From positions 1 to 5,432 of the forward strand of contig CAMAQI010000166.1 in NCBI GenBank assembly GCA_945860255.1: 5,432 nt of DNA. The letters are read 5' to 3'. The notes under the pieces were generated by a model that had not been told where the DNA came from, searched no databases, and was given only the letters and a program-made list of their open reading frames with translations. Source of the stretch: Methylacidiphilum caldifontis (GTDB taxonomy: Bacteria; Verrucomicrobiota; Verrucomicrobiia; Methylacidiphilales; CAMAQI01). Below, piece by piece: positions 1-5,432 of the stretch. Positions within the stretch are counted from its first letter, which is position 1. Every line of letters begins with the position of its first letter. Made by a program: the position numbers and the translations under genes.

Positions 1-131
1 CCACGGATAACACAGATATCACGGATTGAGGAGGTTATGAAAATGGAGTTTCTTTTTTTTATTCACCCAGAGGGTGAAGTTCTTCTTTTATGTAAATCCC
101 TGAAAATCCGTGTGATCCGCGTTATCCGTGG
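1..131. repeat. Intergenic inverted-repeat element (27-nt arms) made of 9-nt CACGGATNN units
   Basis: The left arm (1-27) and right arm (105-131) are inverted copies that match at 23 of 27 positions, both ending in CCACGGATAA/TTATCCGTGG. Each arm is itself three 9-nt units: CACGGATAA, CACAGATAT, CACGGATTG at 2-28, and on the minus strand CACGGATAA, CGCGGATCA, CACGGATTT. The 77-nt centre holds a perfect 7-bp hairpin at 62-78. The element starts at the window edge and may continue left. It lies 22 bp beyond the stop codon of the last minus-strand gene, so that operon's RNA would carry it as a large foldback, as REP/BIME-like elements do in other bacteria. The repeat is seen directly. That it is dispersed in the genome is inferred. 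Confidence 0.75.
62..78 (+). other. Perfect 7-bp hairpin in the centre of the inverted repeat
   Basis: The sequence TTCACCC-AGA-GGGTGAA is a perfect 7-bp stem with a 3-nt loop. On the plus strand it is followed by GTTCTTCTTTTA, a T-rich but interrupted tract, so it could be a weak rho-independent terminator for a plus-strand gene to the left of the window. On the minus strand it is followed by an A-run, so it does not look like an intrinsic terminator for the operon here. It may simply be the apex of the larger inverted repeat. Confidence 0.3.
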
Positions 132-152
132 TTCCAACTGCTTTTTTTAAGA

Positions 153-776
153 TCAGGGGATCGATCTCCAATTTTTGTGGCGACTTCGGTGAAGTGACTC
201 AAGGTCGTCAATATCTTCAACAATCGCTAAATCATGGACTTTGAGTCCAAGATTGTTCATTACCTGTTTGGTATCCGAAAAAACCGTGGAAGTGCTCCAC
301 GGAATGTTTTGAAAAAGGGCGGGGTAGTATTGATTCAAAATCAAAAGAGCATAGCCCCCATCCAGAGCGGGGGCTATCACGGCATCAAATGATATCGACT
401 GTTCTCCGGCGTTTCGCAAATAGTCCAGGGTTAGTTCAGGACAATCTCCTCCCATGAGCGCAACTTGATCGGCTCCTTGGGAGAATGAGTTTTGGAGCGC
501 GGCGCTTAATCGAACTCCAAGATCTCCCTCCGGTTGTGAAAAAAACGAAATCTTTTGGGTTCTCAAAGGAGAGATCCATTCCTCCATCTGCTTCTGCGCT
601 GTTGGAGGGGCAAAGTGAATATCAATCCCCCAAGATTCAGGGATCTGTGAAAGCTGCCATTCCACGAGTTGAATGTAGATTCGCTTTGCCTCCTCGGCTC
701 CCAAAGAGGCCGCAAGCCGCGTTTTGACCGTTCCTAAGATCGGTGCCTTTAAAAGGAGTGCTGCACGAATTTTCAT
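153..776 (-). CDS. TIGR04282/DUF2064 family GT-A-fold transferase (CofC-like)
   Basis: A 207-residue cytosolic protein of the CofC-like, GT-A-fold nucleotidyl/glycosyltransferase family (DUF2064, TIGR04282), whose usual length is about 200. Visible landmarks are the N-terminal nucleotide-binding signature KAPxxGxVKTRL (residues 10-21), QPEGDLGVRL (81-90), GGDCPEL (109-115, usually GSDCPxL), PALDGGYALL (136-145), the IPWST segment (158-162) and an acidic VEDIDDLESL end (186-195). Databases name some relatives arsenosugar biosynthesis glycosyltransferases because they neighbour ArsS-type radical SAM genes. No such gene is visible here, so the substrate is unknown. It is the last gene of the minus-strand run, 54 bp after the membrane glycosyltransferase. 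The ATG at 776 is the only in-frame start that leaves the KAP motif near the N-terminus, but the ribosome binding site is badly spaced for it. The family is secure, the function is not. Confidence 0.88.
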   Translation of the reverse strand: MKIRAALLLKAPILGTVKTRLAASLGAEEAKRIYIQLVEWQLSQIPESWGIDIHFAPPTAQKQMEEWISPLRTQKISFFSQPEGDLGVRLSAALQNSFSQGADQVALMGGDCPELTLDYLRNAGEQSISFDAVIAPALDGGYALLILNQYYPALFQNIPWSTSTVFSDTKQVMNNLGLKVHDLAIVEDIDDLESLHRSRHKNWRSIP

Positions 777-828
777 TTTTTCATGATTTTCCTATTCAAT
801 TGACTTTCTTTTTTTATTTTTAATAGGA
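773..828 (-). promoter_or_regulatory. Unusual translation-initiation region of the TIGR04282 gene
   Basis: The only Shine-Dalgarno-like AGGA (793-790) lies 6 nt before an upstream ATG (784-782) but 14 nt before the gene's own ATG (776-774). The upstream ATG opens a three-codon frame, Met-Lys-Lys-TGA, whose TGA overlaps the real start as ATGA. In addition, TCCTATT (minus strand, 828-822 read as 828 to 822 on the plus side AATAGGA) is perfectly complementary to the AATAGGA that contains this AGGA (796-790), with a 25-nt A-rich loop, so a 7-bp stem could hide the binding site. This suggests coupling by termination and restart, or an indel in the A6 run. The sequence relations are direct, the regulation is inferred. 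Confidence 0.3.
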
Positions 829-830
829 GA

Positions 831-2150
831 TCAGCTAACCTCATTTAGACCCTCGCTTTTCTTCTGAGGTAAACTCGGCTTTACTGGAGGGGTTCCCATC
901 GACCATAGAAATCCAAGGATCAATGGTGACCACATTAAAAAAGCGATTTGAGGGGGAAGTGCCCATTGACCCCCCGGAGATTGAAAGTAGTGATGAATTG
1001 CGAAATAGAAAAAGCCACTGATCGAAATCGCTATCGATCCCCGATTGCGAGTCAGTACTGCAAAGGGAATGATCCAGGTAAAATACCACGCATGCATCAT
1101 TGGCGAGAAGATCCAGAGGAGAAAGAAAATCCACTCGATCGCTTTTTCAAAACTTCTCGCCCGAATGATGACTACAAGCCAAAAGAGAGCTAGCGGGATG
1201 AGAAACCAATCATTGTGTTTTAAACTCTCCTTCCAGAAATGCCCCACGATTGCCGGAATGAATTCAACGCTTCTCACGTATTGAGTGAACTGTTTCGGGA
1301 AGATCTGAAAGGTCCATTCATCGGTCCAAAAACTTAATAAGACCCATGAGCCGATCATCGGCAAGGAAAGAGCAAGGAGGATCGGGAGGATCGCTCGATA
1401 CTGTTTTGAATAAAGGGTTCGCCAAAGAATCCAACCAGCAAGGGGAAGTGCAATCCATTTTAAGGCAATCGCAACTCCGATGAAAAGGGCCGCAAGAATG
1501 ATTCTCTCTCTTCGATAGCTAAGCCACCCAATGACCAATGCGAGAATAAAGAGACTGTCGTAGTGTCCCCCTCCTGCAAAGCAATAGATCACCAAGGGAT
1601 TCCATCCGTAGAGTCGAGCCTTTCTTTGCCCGAATTCTCGGACGAGAAGAATGACAATCATGAGGTCTGCGATGGCAAAGATAATTTTAAAAAAGAAAGG
1701 AGTCGAAGAAAGGAGTGAAAAAAAGGCAAAGAGAAATTCAGTCAACGGCGGATAAATCGCCGTGACCCCTTTGTATTCGACCGCTTTCCAGACGGTATCA
1801 CGAAGACCTTCTAAAATCGAAGCATCCGGTGCATGAAGATAGGGATTGATTCCTGAGAGAAGGACTCGGCCTTCCCAGACATAGCGATAGATATCATCTC
1901 CAGGAACCTGCCAAAGAAGTAAAAAGCGTGTAAGGATTGCAACTCCCCAAAAAAGTATTGGGGAGAGGGTTAAAATTTGCCAGCTACAGATAAAACCAAA
2001 ACAAAGAGCAAGGGCGCCAAGTAAAAAATAGGGAACTGTTCCGAATTCGTTCAATCGTCCATAAGGAAGCATTAAAAGTGAACCGCCAAGGAGGAAGAGC
2101 ACAGATAAAAAAGTAAGCGCCGTATTTTGGGATGAGGGAATCGATTTCAT
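831..2150 (-). CDS. Polytopic membrane glycosyltransferase, GT-C fold, GT87/DUF2029-like
   Basis: A 439-residue integral membrane protein with roughly 10-13 hydrophobic segments, for example near residues 12-28, 37-55, 62-80, 152-171, 198-211, 216-235, 253-275, 316-330, 338-352, 374-388 and 402-418. Features of polyprenyl-phosphate-sugar-dependent GT-C enzymes are present: an early acidic pair, GDDIYRYVWEGRVLLSGINP (84-103), after the first membrane helices, then a YPP motif (133-135), WNP with GGGHYDSL (183-200), ALKW (229-232) and FSPMMHAWYFTW (348-359). These resemble GT87/DUF2029 and MptB-type mannosyltransferases. It probably transfers a sugar from a lipid-phosphate donor on the outer face of the inner membrane. 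The sugar and acceptor are unknown. It begins 15 bp after the sugar reductase gene in the same frame, with no visible Shine-Dalgarno site. An in-frame TAG five codons upstream limits the start to this ATG. The C-terminus ends in a short polar tail. Confidence 0.82.
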   Translation of the reverse strand: MKSIPSSQNTALTFLSVLFLLGGSLLMLPYGRLNEFGTVPYFLLGALALCFGFICSWQILTLSPILFWGVAILTRFLLLWQVPGDDIYRYVWEGRVLLSGINPYLHAPDASILEGLRDTVWKAVEYKGVTAIYPPLTEFLFAFFSLLSSTPFFFKIIFAIADLMIVILLVREFGQRKARLYGWNPLVIYCFAGGGHYDSLFILALVIGWLSYRRERIILAALFIGVAIALKWIALPLAGWILWRTLYSKQYRAILPILLALSLPMIGSWVLLSFWTDEWTFQIFPKQFTQYVRSVEFIPAIVGHFWKESLKHNDWFLIPLALFWLVVIIRARSFEKAIEWIFFLLWIFSPMMHAWYFTWIIPFAVLTRNRGSIAISISGFFYFAIHHYFQSPGGQWALPPQIAFLMWSPLILGFLWSMGTPPVKPSLPQKKSEGLNEVS

Positions 2151-2165
2151 CGTGGATGAGAGACG

Positions 2166-2999
2166 CTAACACTTTCCTTTATTCCTAGAATAGAAAAACT
2201 CTTTCAGCTGAACCTCGATTGAATTTCGGATGACATTCGGAATCAAGGTTCGATTCAACGCCAAAGCCCCCTCACCAGCAGTGACCGGAATCCCACGTCC
2301 TGAGCTCTCTCGAATGAATTGTAACAACTGAAACTTCGAAATCGGAGGCAAATAGCCGACCTGCAGAATCGGTTCCGGATTTATAATCTTTTCCTGAATC
2401 AACTCATCAAAAACTTTTGCCAACTCTAAACTCGTATTCCCGTTCCAAAGATGATTTTGATAGCCCATTGCACTCTCTTTTTGACTCCAATACCATCCCA
2501 TCAAGCCGGCCGCCGTCCCCTGCTCCCAACCAACCAGCGACGATCTCACGACCCAACATCGTCCCGTCTCGGCACAACTCTCCGCATCCCGCTTGGATCG
2601 TCCATAATCATCAATCGGATCGATCGGCTCATCCCAGCGATATCCCTCCCCAAACGCTTTTGATCCCCCAAAAACCGCATCACTACTCATCTGAATCATC
2701 TTTTGTTCCGGCTTCAAGATTCCTTTAACCTGTAACGGTAGATCGACATTGACACGTCGCAATTCCTCTAATGGCGCCTTTCTCATCGGAATCCGTCCGA
2801 CGGCATTAATGATCCAGTCACTCGGAATCGATTCGATTTTCGCTAAATAGTCCTTTTCCGATTCTGCGGTATATCGATCGGTCATGACGGTCAAATCATA
2901 CCCCAATCGAGTAAAATGATCCGCAACCGCCGACCCCAAAATCCCTCGACCCAATAAAAGAACTTGGATCGAACTTCGAGGCTTCACTAAGAATCCCAT
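2166..2999 (-). CDS. NAD(P)-dependent sugar reductase/epimerase, SDR superfamily, RmlD-like
   Basis: A 277-residue extended short-chain dehydrogenase/reductase, close to the 280-300 of dTDP-4-dehydrorhamnose reductase (RmlD). The Rossmann strand VLLLGRGILG carries GxGxxG at residues 17-22. INAVGR follows at 64-69, then NVDLP (84-88), MSSDAVFGG (104-112, matching the RmlD StDyVFdG element), the catalytic YxxxK at Y132 and K136, and VRSSLVGWE (151-159). The C-terminal third is the substrate-binding part and diverges from RmlD, so rhamnose synthesis should not be assumed. No rmlA, rmlB or rmlC is in view. Its ATG overlaps the GGQ gene by 13 nt and lies just after a G-rich stretch without a clear Shine-Dalgarno site, which suggests translational coupling. 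Together with the downstream GT-C and GT-A genes it suggests nucleotide-sugar modification. The fold is secure, the substrate is unknown. Confidence 0.85.
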   Translation of the reverse strand: MGFLVKPRSSIQVLLLGRGILGSAVADHFTRLGYDLTVMTDRYTAESEKDYLAKIESIPSDWIINAVGRIPMRKAPLEELRRVNVDLPLQVKGILKPEQKMIQMSSDAVFGGSKAFGEGYRWDEPIDPIDDYGRSKRDAESCAETGRCWVVRSSLVGWEQGTAAGLMGWYWSQKESAMGYQNHLWNGNTSLELAKVFDELIQEKIINPEPILQVGYLPPISKFQLLQFIRESSGRGIPVTAGEGALALNRTLIPNVIRNSIEVQLKEFFYSRNKGKC

Positions 3000-3373
3000 C
3001 CCCCGCCCCGGTTTTTCTTGACCTCAGAACGGATTTTTTTTGTCTTTAAAATACGCTCTTTTAAACCGCGCGGACGTTTGCGTTTCTGTCGCCGAATCTT
3101 CTCCCGTTTATCCACTCGAGCCGCTCTCGCCTTAGCAACCGCCTCATCAAGGCGTAAAAGTAACGTCGCCCAAGCCTTCACCCGATTCTGATACTGACTC
3201 CGCTCATCAGCACAATAAACTCTGATCGATCGACTCGGAAGATCCAGTTGGACCGCTGTCGAAACCTTATTCACATTCTGTCCCCCATTCCCCGAAGCAC
3301 GCACAAATCGTTCGGCAATCTCCTCTGGATCGATTCCCTTCGCCTTCAGCGATTTCCAGATTTCATCATTCAT
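2987..3373 (-). CDS. Stand-alone GGQ-domain peptide chain release factor-like protein
   Basis: A 128-residue protein with the class I release factor catalytic domain only. GGQ lies at residues 30-32 within SGNGGQNVNK, followed by STAVQL and the ERSQYQNR element (57-64) typical of RF1/RF2 domain 3. The codon-reading domain and N-terminal domain of RF1/RF2 are absent. The C-terminus (about 88-122) is a very basic helix-prone tail rich in Lys and Arg, as in ArfB (YaeJ/ICT1), where the tail enters the empty mRNA channel of stalled ribosomes. The likely role is peptidyl-tRNA hydrolysis on stalled ribosomes, which is family knowledge and not proven here. The residue before GGQ is Asn, where Pro or Ala is common. 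Its ATG overlaps the TMEM14 stop codon (TAATG), with a weak AAGAG upstream, so translation is probably coupled. Whether it is a true ArfB or a related RF-like paralogue cannot be settled by eye. Confidence 0.88.
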   Translation of the reverse strand: MNDEIWKSLKAKGIDPEEIAERFVRASGNGGQNVNKVSTAVQLDLPSRSIRVYCADERSQYQNRVKAWATLLLRLDEAVAKARAARVDKREKIRRQKRKRPRGLKERILKTKKIRSEVKKNRGGGWDS

Positions 3374-3696
3374 TATTCACTCTTTCGATAGCGGACGACC
3401 GCAAGACCAAGACTCACAACACTTAAAACGATCACGGGGATTGCCGGCATCGGTTTCTTCTTCGTGAGATAAGTCGGAATAAATCGAGAAAGCATCACCA
3501 ACGAAACGACGATGGCGAGTACCGCTGCCCAACGAGGAAACCGCGTAGAGCGTACCCCGGCAATAATGAGAATCAGCCCACAAAGACCTCCCGCAATTAG
3601 GGAGATGACGGAGCCGGCTTTATGGTAGCCCATCCATCCCCCGACAGCGCAAAGCAACCCAAAAGTAATCCAGTAATATTTAATAAAGTTGTTCAT
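3373..3696 (-). CDS. TMEM14 family small membrane protein
   Basis: A small four-helix membrane protein of 107 residues, with helices near 9-24, 28-48, 55-72 and 83-100. The segment GGWMGYHKAGSVISLIAGG (19-37) is the hallmark of the TMEM14/UPF0136 family, and KKPMPAIPVIVLS (79-91) matches its last helix entry. Eukaryotic relatives are mitochondrial or ER membrane proteins, and the bacterial role is unknown. I chose the ATG at 3696. A TTG two codons upstream (3702) is possible and would add two residues, but neither start has a good Shine-Dalgarno site. Its stop codon shares one base with the start of the GGQ gene, so the two are almost certainly co-translated. A 99-bp gap separates it from nadE upstream. 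Confidence 0.82.
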   Translation of the reverse strand: MNNFIKYYWITFGLLCAVGGWMGYHKAGSVISLIAGGLCGLILIIAGVRSTRFPRWAAVLAIVVSLVMLSRFIPTYLTKKKPMPAIPVIVLSVVSLGLAVVRYRKSE

Positions 3697-3795
3697 CTTC
3701 AAGAACCAAGCAGCACAATCGAACTTTGCAAGGGGAGAAAAAGTGAATCAGATCTTTGCATAATCGATTTGAATGGTAGGTATTTATTTTGATCC
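3697..3795 (-). promoter_or_regulatory. Intergenic region between nadE and the TMEM14 gene, with a 10-nt direct repeat
   Basis: This 99-bp gap holds two near-identical words, GAACTTTGCA (3721-3730) and GATCTTTGCA (3751-3760), matching at 9 of 10 positions and spaced exactly 30 bp, about three helical turns. Such phasing fits a pair of protein-binding sites. I could not find a convincing -35/-10 pair on the minus strand, nor an intrinsic terminator for nadE, so readthrough from nadE is possible. A promoter for the downstream run would most likely sit here, but that is inference. Confidence 0.3.
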
Positions 3796-5432
3796 CTAAC
3801 CGAGGATCGCTTTTTTCAGTTCTAAATAAGTTCGTGAATATCTAAAAACCCCCATCGACTCCCGTAAATCATATCCGAAGGCGGTGCGGCTGGTGATAAT
3901 AATCGGCGGGGCTTGGATTCGTTTAAAGACACTGCGATAAAAAGCATTCGTAAACCATTCCAGATCCTCCACAAATGTTTTCGGATCATCTACCCCCCAC
4001 CGCTCGATCAAGGCAGACGGTATCTTTAACTTTTCTGCCAAAACTCCCAGTTGAAACCATTCCAAAATCCGCTCGGGACTCCCCTTTCGAAAATCCAAAT
4101 AAGCCTCCAACAACGCATCATGATAGCCAAATTTCATCGGATCGATCTGCTTCTCTCGAAGCTCTGCACTCGGGACGACTCCCTGCTCTGAAAACTGCCA
4201 AAGGGAATCAGGGAATAAATTTTGAGGAATCAGCTCTTTACGATAGATCTCCTCATTCAAAAAACGGGCCATCTCCATGACCTCAACTTTTGTGAGATCG
4301 GCAATCGGGGCAATCGCCCCATTCACATCCCCATAAAGGGTGGCATAGCCCAAAGCGGTCTCCAGCTTGTTTCCATTACAGGTATAAAAGGCTCCGCGCC
4401 GAGCGGCGAGACCAGAGAGAAGGATCGAACCGCGAATCCGTGCCTGTTCGTTCTCATGAGGGAGAGACTCCCCTCTCCACTCCCCAATCGCTTGATCTAA
4501 TGCCTGACGTGCCGCTTTTTCAATCTCAACAATCGAGATCTCCAATAACGGAATCTGTAACTCTCGAGAAAGCTGACGCGCATTTTCCAAAGTCTTCTCG
4601 CTGGTAAAACGACCGGGCATCGTCACCGCTTCTAACGACTCCTTTCCAAAGGCCTGTTCAATCAAACAGGCGACCACGGCACTATCCACTCCCCCAGAAA
4701 GTCCAATCAAGACCTTAGGATTCAAATTTCCGGTGATCTCCCCTAAATGACGCAATCCACGGACAATGGCTTGGAATTTTTCATCGATCTTTGAAAGCGG
4801 AAGCACGTACTTCGGTTGAACCGGTTTAAATAGTTCCTCCCACGCTCCGATCCAGATCTCCTGATGATAGCGCTGGCTCGACTCCCAAATCAAACCAGAG
4901 TCGGCATCATAAACGGCAGAGGCGCCGTCATAGGTCATAATATTATCGCCACAGTTTTCCGCTCCGACTCGATTCACGTAAAGAAAGGGAACCGAAGGAG
5001 AGGTATTTTTCTGGAGCGATTCAATACGTCGATGCCGAGCCTCATTTTTCCCATAAGTCCAAGGAGAGGCCGAGAGATTGAAAATTGCCTGCGCCCCCTT
5101 TTCAATCAGAAGGGCCGCGGTATTGATCGGTTTTCGATCCTTGCGATAGTCCTCGCACCAAAGATCCTCACAGAGTTGAATTCCGATTTTTTGACCTGAC
5201 TGTAAAATCCATGGAGAAATTAAAGTCGATACGTCGACGGAAAGATCAAGCGCCAGATCGAGTAAAGAACTAAAATAACGTTTATCATCGAAAAAACGGT
5301 AATTCGGTAAGAGAGTCTTCGGCTGAATCCCTCGGGGAACTCCCTGAATCTCCTCAAGAGATTGAATCGGTTTTCCTTTTTCAAAACCGATGGCGGCATT
5401 GAAAAGACGGACTCGACCATCTTGATTCACTC
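3796..5432 (-). CDS. nadE: Glutamine-dependent NAD+ synthetase, 5' end outside the window
   Basis: Cytosolic enzyme of the last step of NAD+ synthesis: deamido-NAD+ is amidated with ammonia released from glutamine, using ATP. About 544 codons are visible. Counting from the GTG at 5430, the N-terminal nitrilase-like glutaminase domain shows the catalytic Lys (PKTLLPNY, K38) and Cys (GIQLCEDLW, C87). The catalytic Glu would lie upstream of the window, so this GTG is an internal Val codon. The synthetase domain starts near residue 220 with the PP-loop SGGVDS (245-250), then ENEQARIRG (326-334), NGNK (352-355) and YGDVNGAIAPIADL (366-379), ending in QAPPIIITSRTAFGYDLR near the C-terminus. The full protein would be about 620-650 residues, within the range of this type. 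It is upstream of the other genes and may be transcribed with them. No frameshift is seen. Confidence 0.96.
   Translation of the reverse strand, partial: VNQDGRVRLFNAAIGFEKGKPIQSLEEIQGVPRGIQPKTLLPNYRFFDDKRYFSSLLDLALDLSVDVSTLISPWILQSGQKIGIQLCEDLWCEDYRKDRKPINTAALLIEKGAQAIFNLSASPWTYGKNEARHRRIESLQKNTSPSVPFLYVNRVGAENCGDNIMTYDGASAVYDADSGLIWESSQRYHQEIWIGAWEELFKPVQPKYVLPLSKIDEKFQAIVRGLRHLGEITGNLNPKVLIGLSGGVDSAVVACLIEQAFGKESLEAVTMPGRFTSEKTLENARQLSRELQIPLLEISIVEIEKAARQALDQAIGEWRGESLPHENEQARIRGSILLSGLAARRGAFYTCNGNKLETALGYATLYGDVNGAIAPIADLTKVEVMEMARFLNEEIYRKELIPQNLFPDSLWQFSEQGVVPSAELREKQIDPMKFGYHDALLEAYLDFRKGSPERILEWFQLGVLAEKLKIPSALIERWGVDDPKTFVEDLEWFTNAFYRSVFKRIQAPPIIITSRTAFGYDLRESMGVFRYSRTYLELKKAILG

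Noticed and set aside
1..131. The left-edge repeat as a CRISPR array or insertion-sequence end
   Set aside because: The units are 9 nt without spacers, so it is not CRISPR, and there is no transposase or visible target duplication to call an insertion sequence.
485..727. Open frame of 80 codons on the plus strand
   Set aside because: It lies wholly inside the TIGR04282 gene, which has clear family motifs. The translation is low in complexity and shows no recognisable domain.
841..1134. Open frame of 97 codons on the minus strand in another frame of the membrane glycosyltransferase
   Set aside because: It overlaps the conserved C-terminal membrane part in an alternative frame and has no independent start signal or domain.
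2417..2728. Open frame of 103 codons on the plus strand, rich in Pro and Ser
   Set aside because: It is antisense to the SDR catalytic region, and the Pro/Ser richness follows from the C-rich plus strand there.
3791..3816. GATCC...GGATC hairpin followed by TTTTTT on the plus strand, across the nadE stop codon
   Set aside because: The stem is only 5 bp, the T-run points in the plus direction where no gene is read, and on the minus strand it is followed by A-rich sequence, so it is not a terminator for nadE. The T-run is the Lys-Lys codons of nadE.
4864..5199. Open frame of 111 codons on the plus strand
   Set aside because: It is antisense to conserved glutaminase-domain sequence of nadE and shows no motif or ribosome binding site that would support a gene.
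5428..5430. GTG at the right edge as the start of nadE
   Set aside because: The frame is open to the edge, and the glutaminase domain would lack its first strand and catalytic Glu, so the codon is better read as an internal Val.

Overview
This 5.4 kb window carries six genes, all on the minus strand. They read from right to left: the end of a glutamine-dependent NAD+ synthetase (nadE), a small TMEM14-type membrane protein, a stand-alone GGQ-domain release-factor-like protein, an RmlD-like NAD(P)-dependent sugar reductase/epimerase, a polytopic GT-C (GT87-like) glycosyltransferase, and a TIGR04282/DUF2064 GT-A-fold transferase. There are no RNA genes, transposases, CRISPR arrays or phage genes. 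Base composition is close to balanced. The gene content fits a free-living, probably Gram-negative environmental bacterium, but nothing here fixes the phylum.

Layout: positions 1-131 form an intergenic inverted-repeat element built from 9-nt units of the form CACGGATNN. It lies just past the 3' end of the last gene. Positions 153-776 encode the TIGR04282 transferase, 831-2150 the membrane glycosyltransferase, 2166-2999 the sugar reductase, 2987-3373 the GGQ protein, 3373-3696 the TMEM14 protein, and 3796-5432 nadE, whose start lies outside the window. Spacing is very tight from TMEM14 to the membrane glycosyltransferase (1-nt overlap, 13-nt overlap, 15-nt gap). It loosens to 54 nt before the last gene and 99 nt after nadE. 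One polycistronic unit from TMEM14 onward is likely, possibly read through from nadE.

How the genes may work together: the reductase, GT-C enzyme and GT-A enzyme form a plausible small sugar module, making or altering a sugar and transferring it at the membrane. nadE supplies the NAD+ from which the reductase cofactor is made. The GGQ protein belongs to ribosome rescue/termination and is translationally tied to the sugar genes. These functional links are inference from position only.

I saw no clearly new multi-gene system. The features most worth a second look are the strong excess of GATC/ATCGAT words (four GATCGATC octamers), the change in GC skew inside the apparent operon near 2165, the inverted repeat with an internal ORF and hairpin, and the odd translation start of the last gene, where a three-codon ORF with the better ribosome binding site ends on the start codon.
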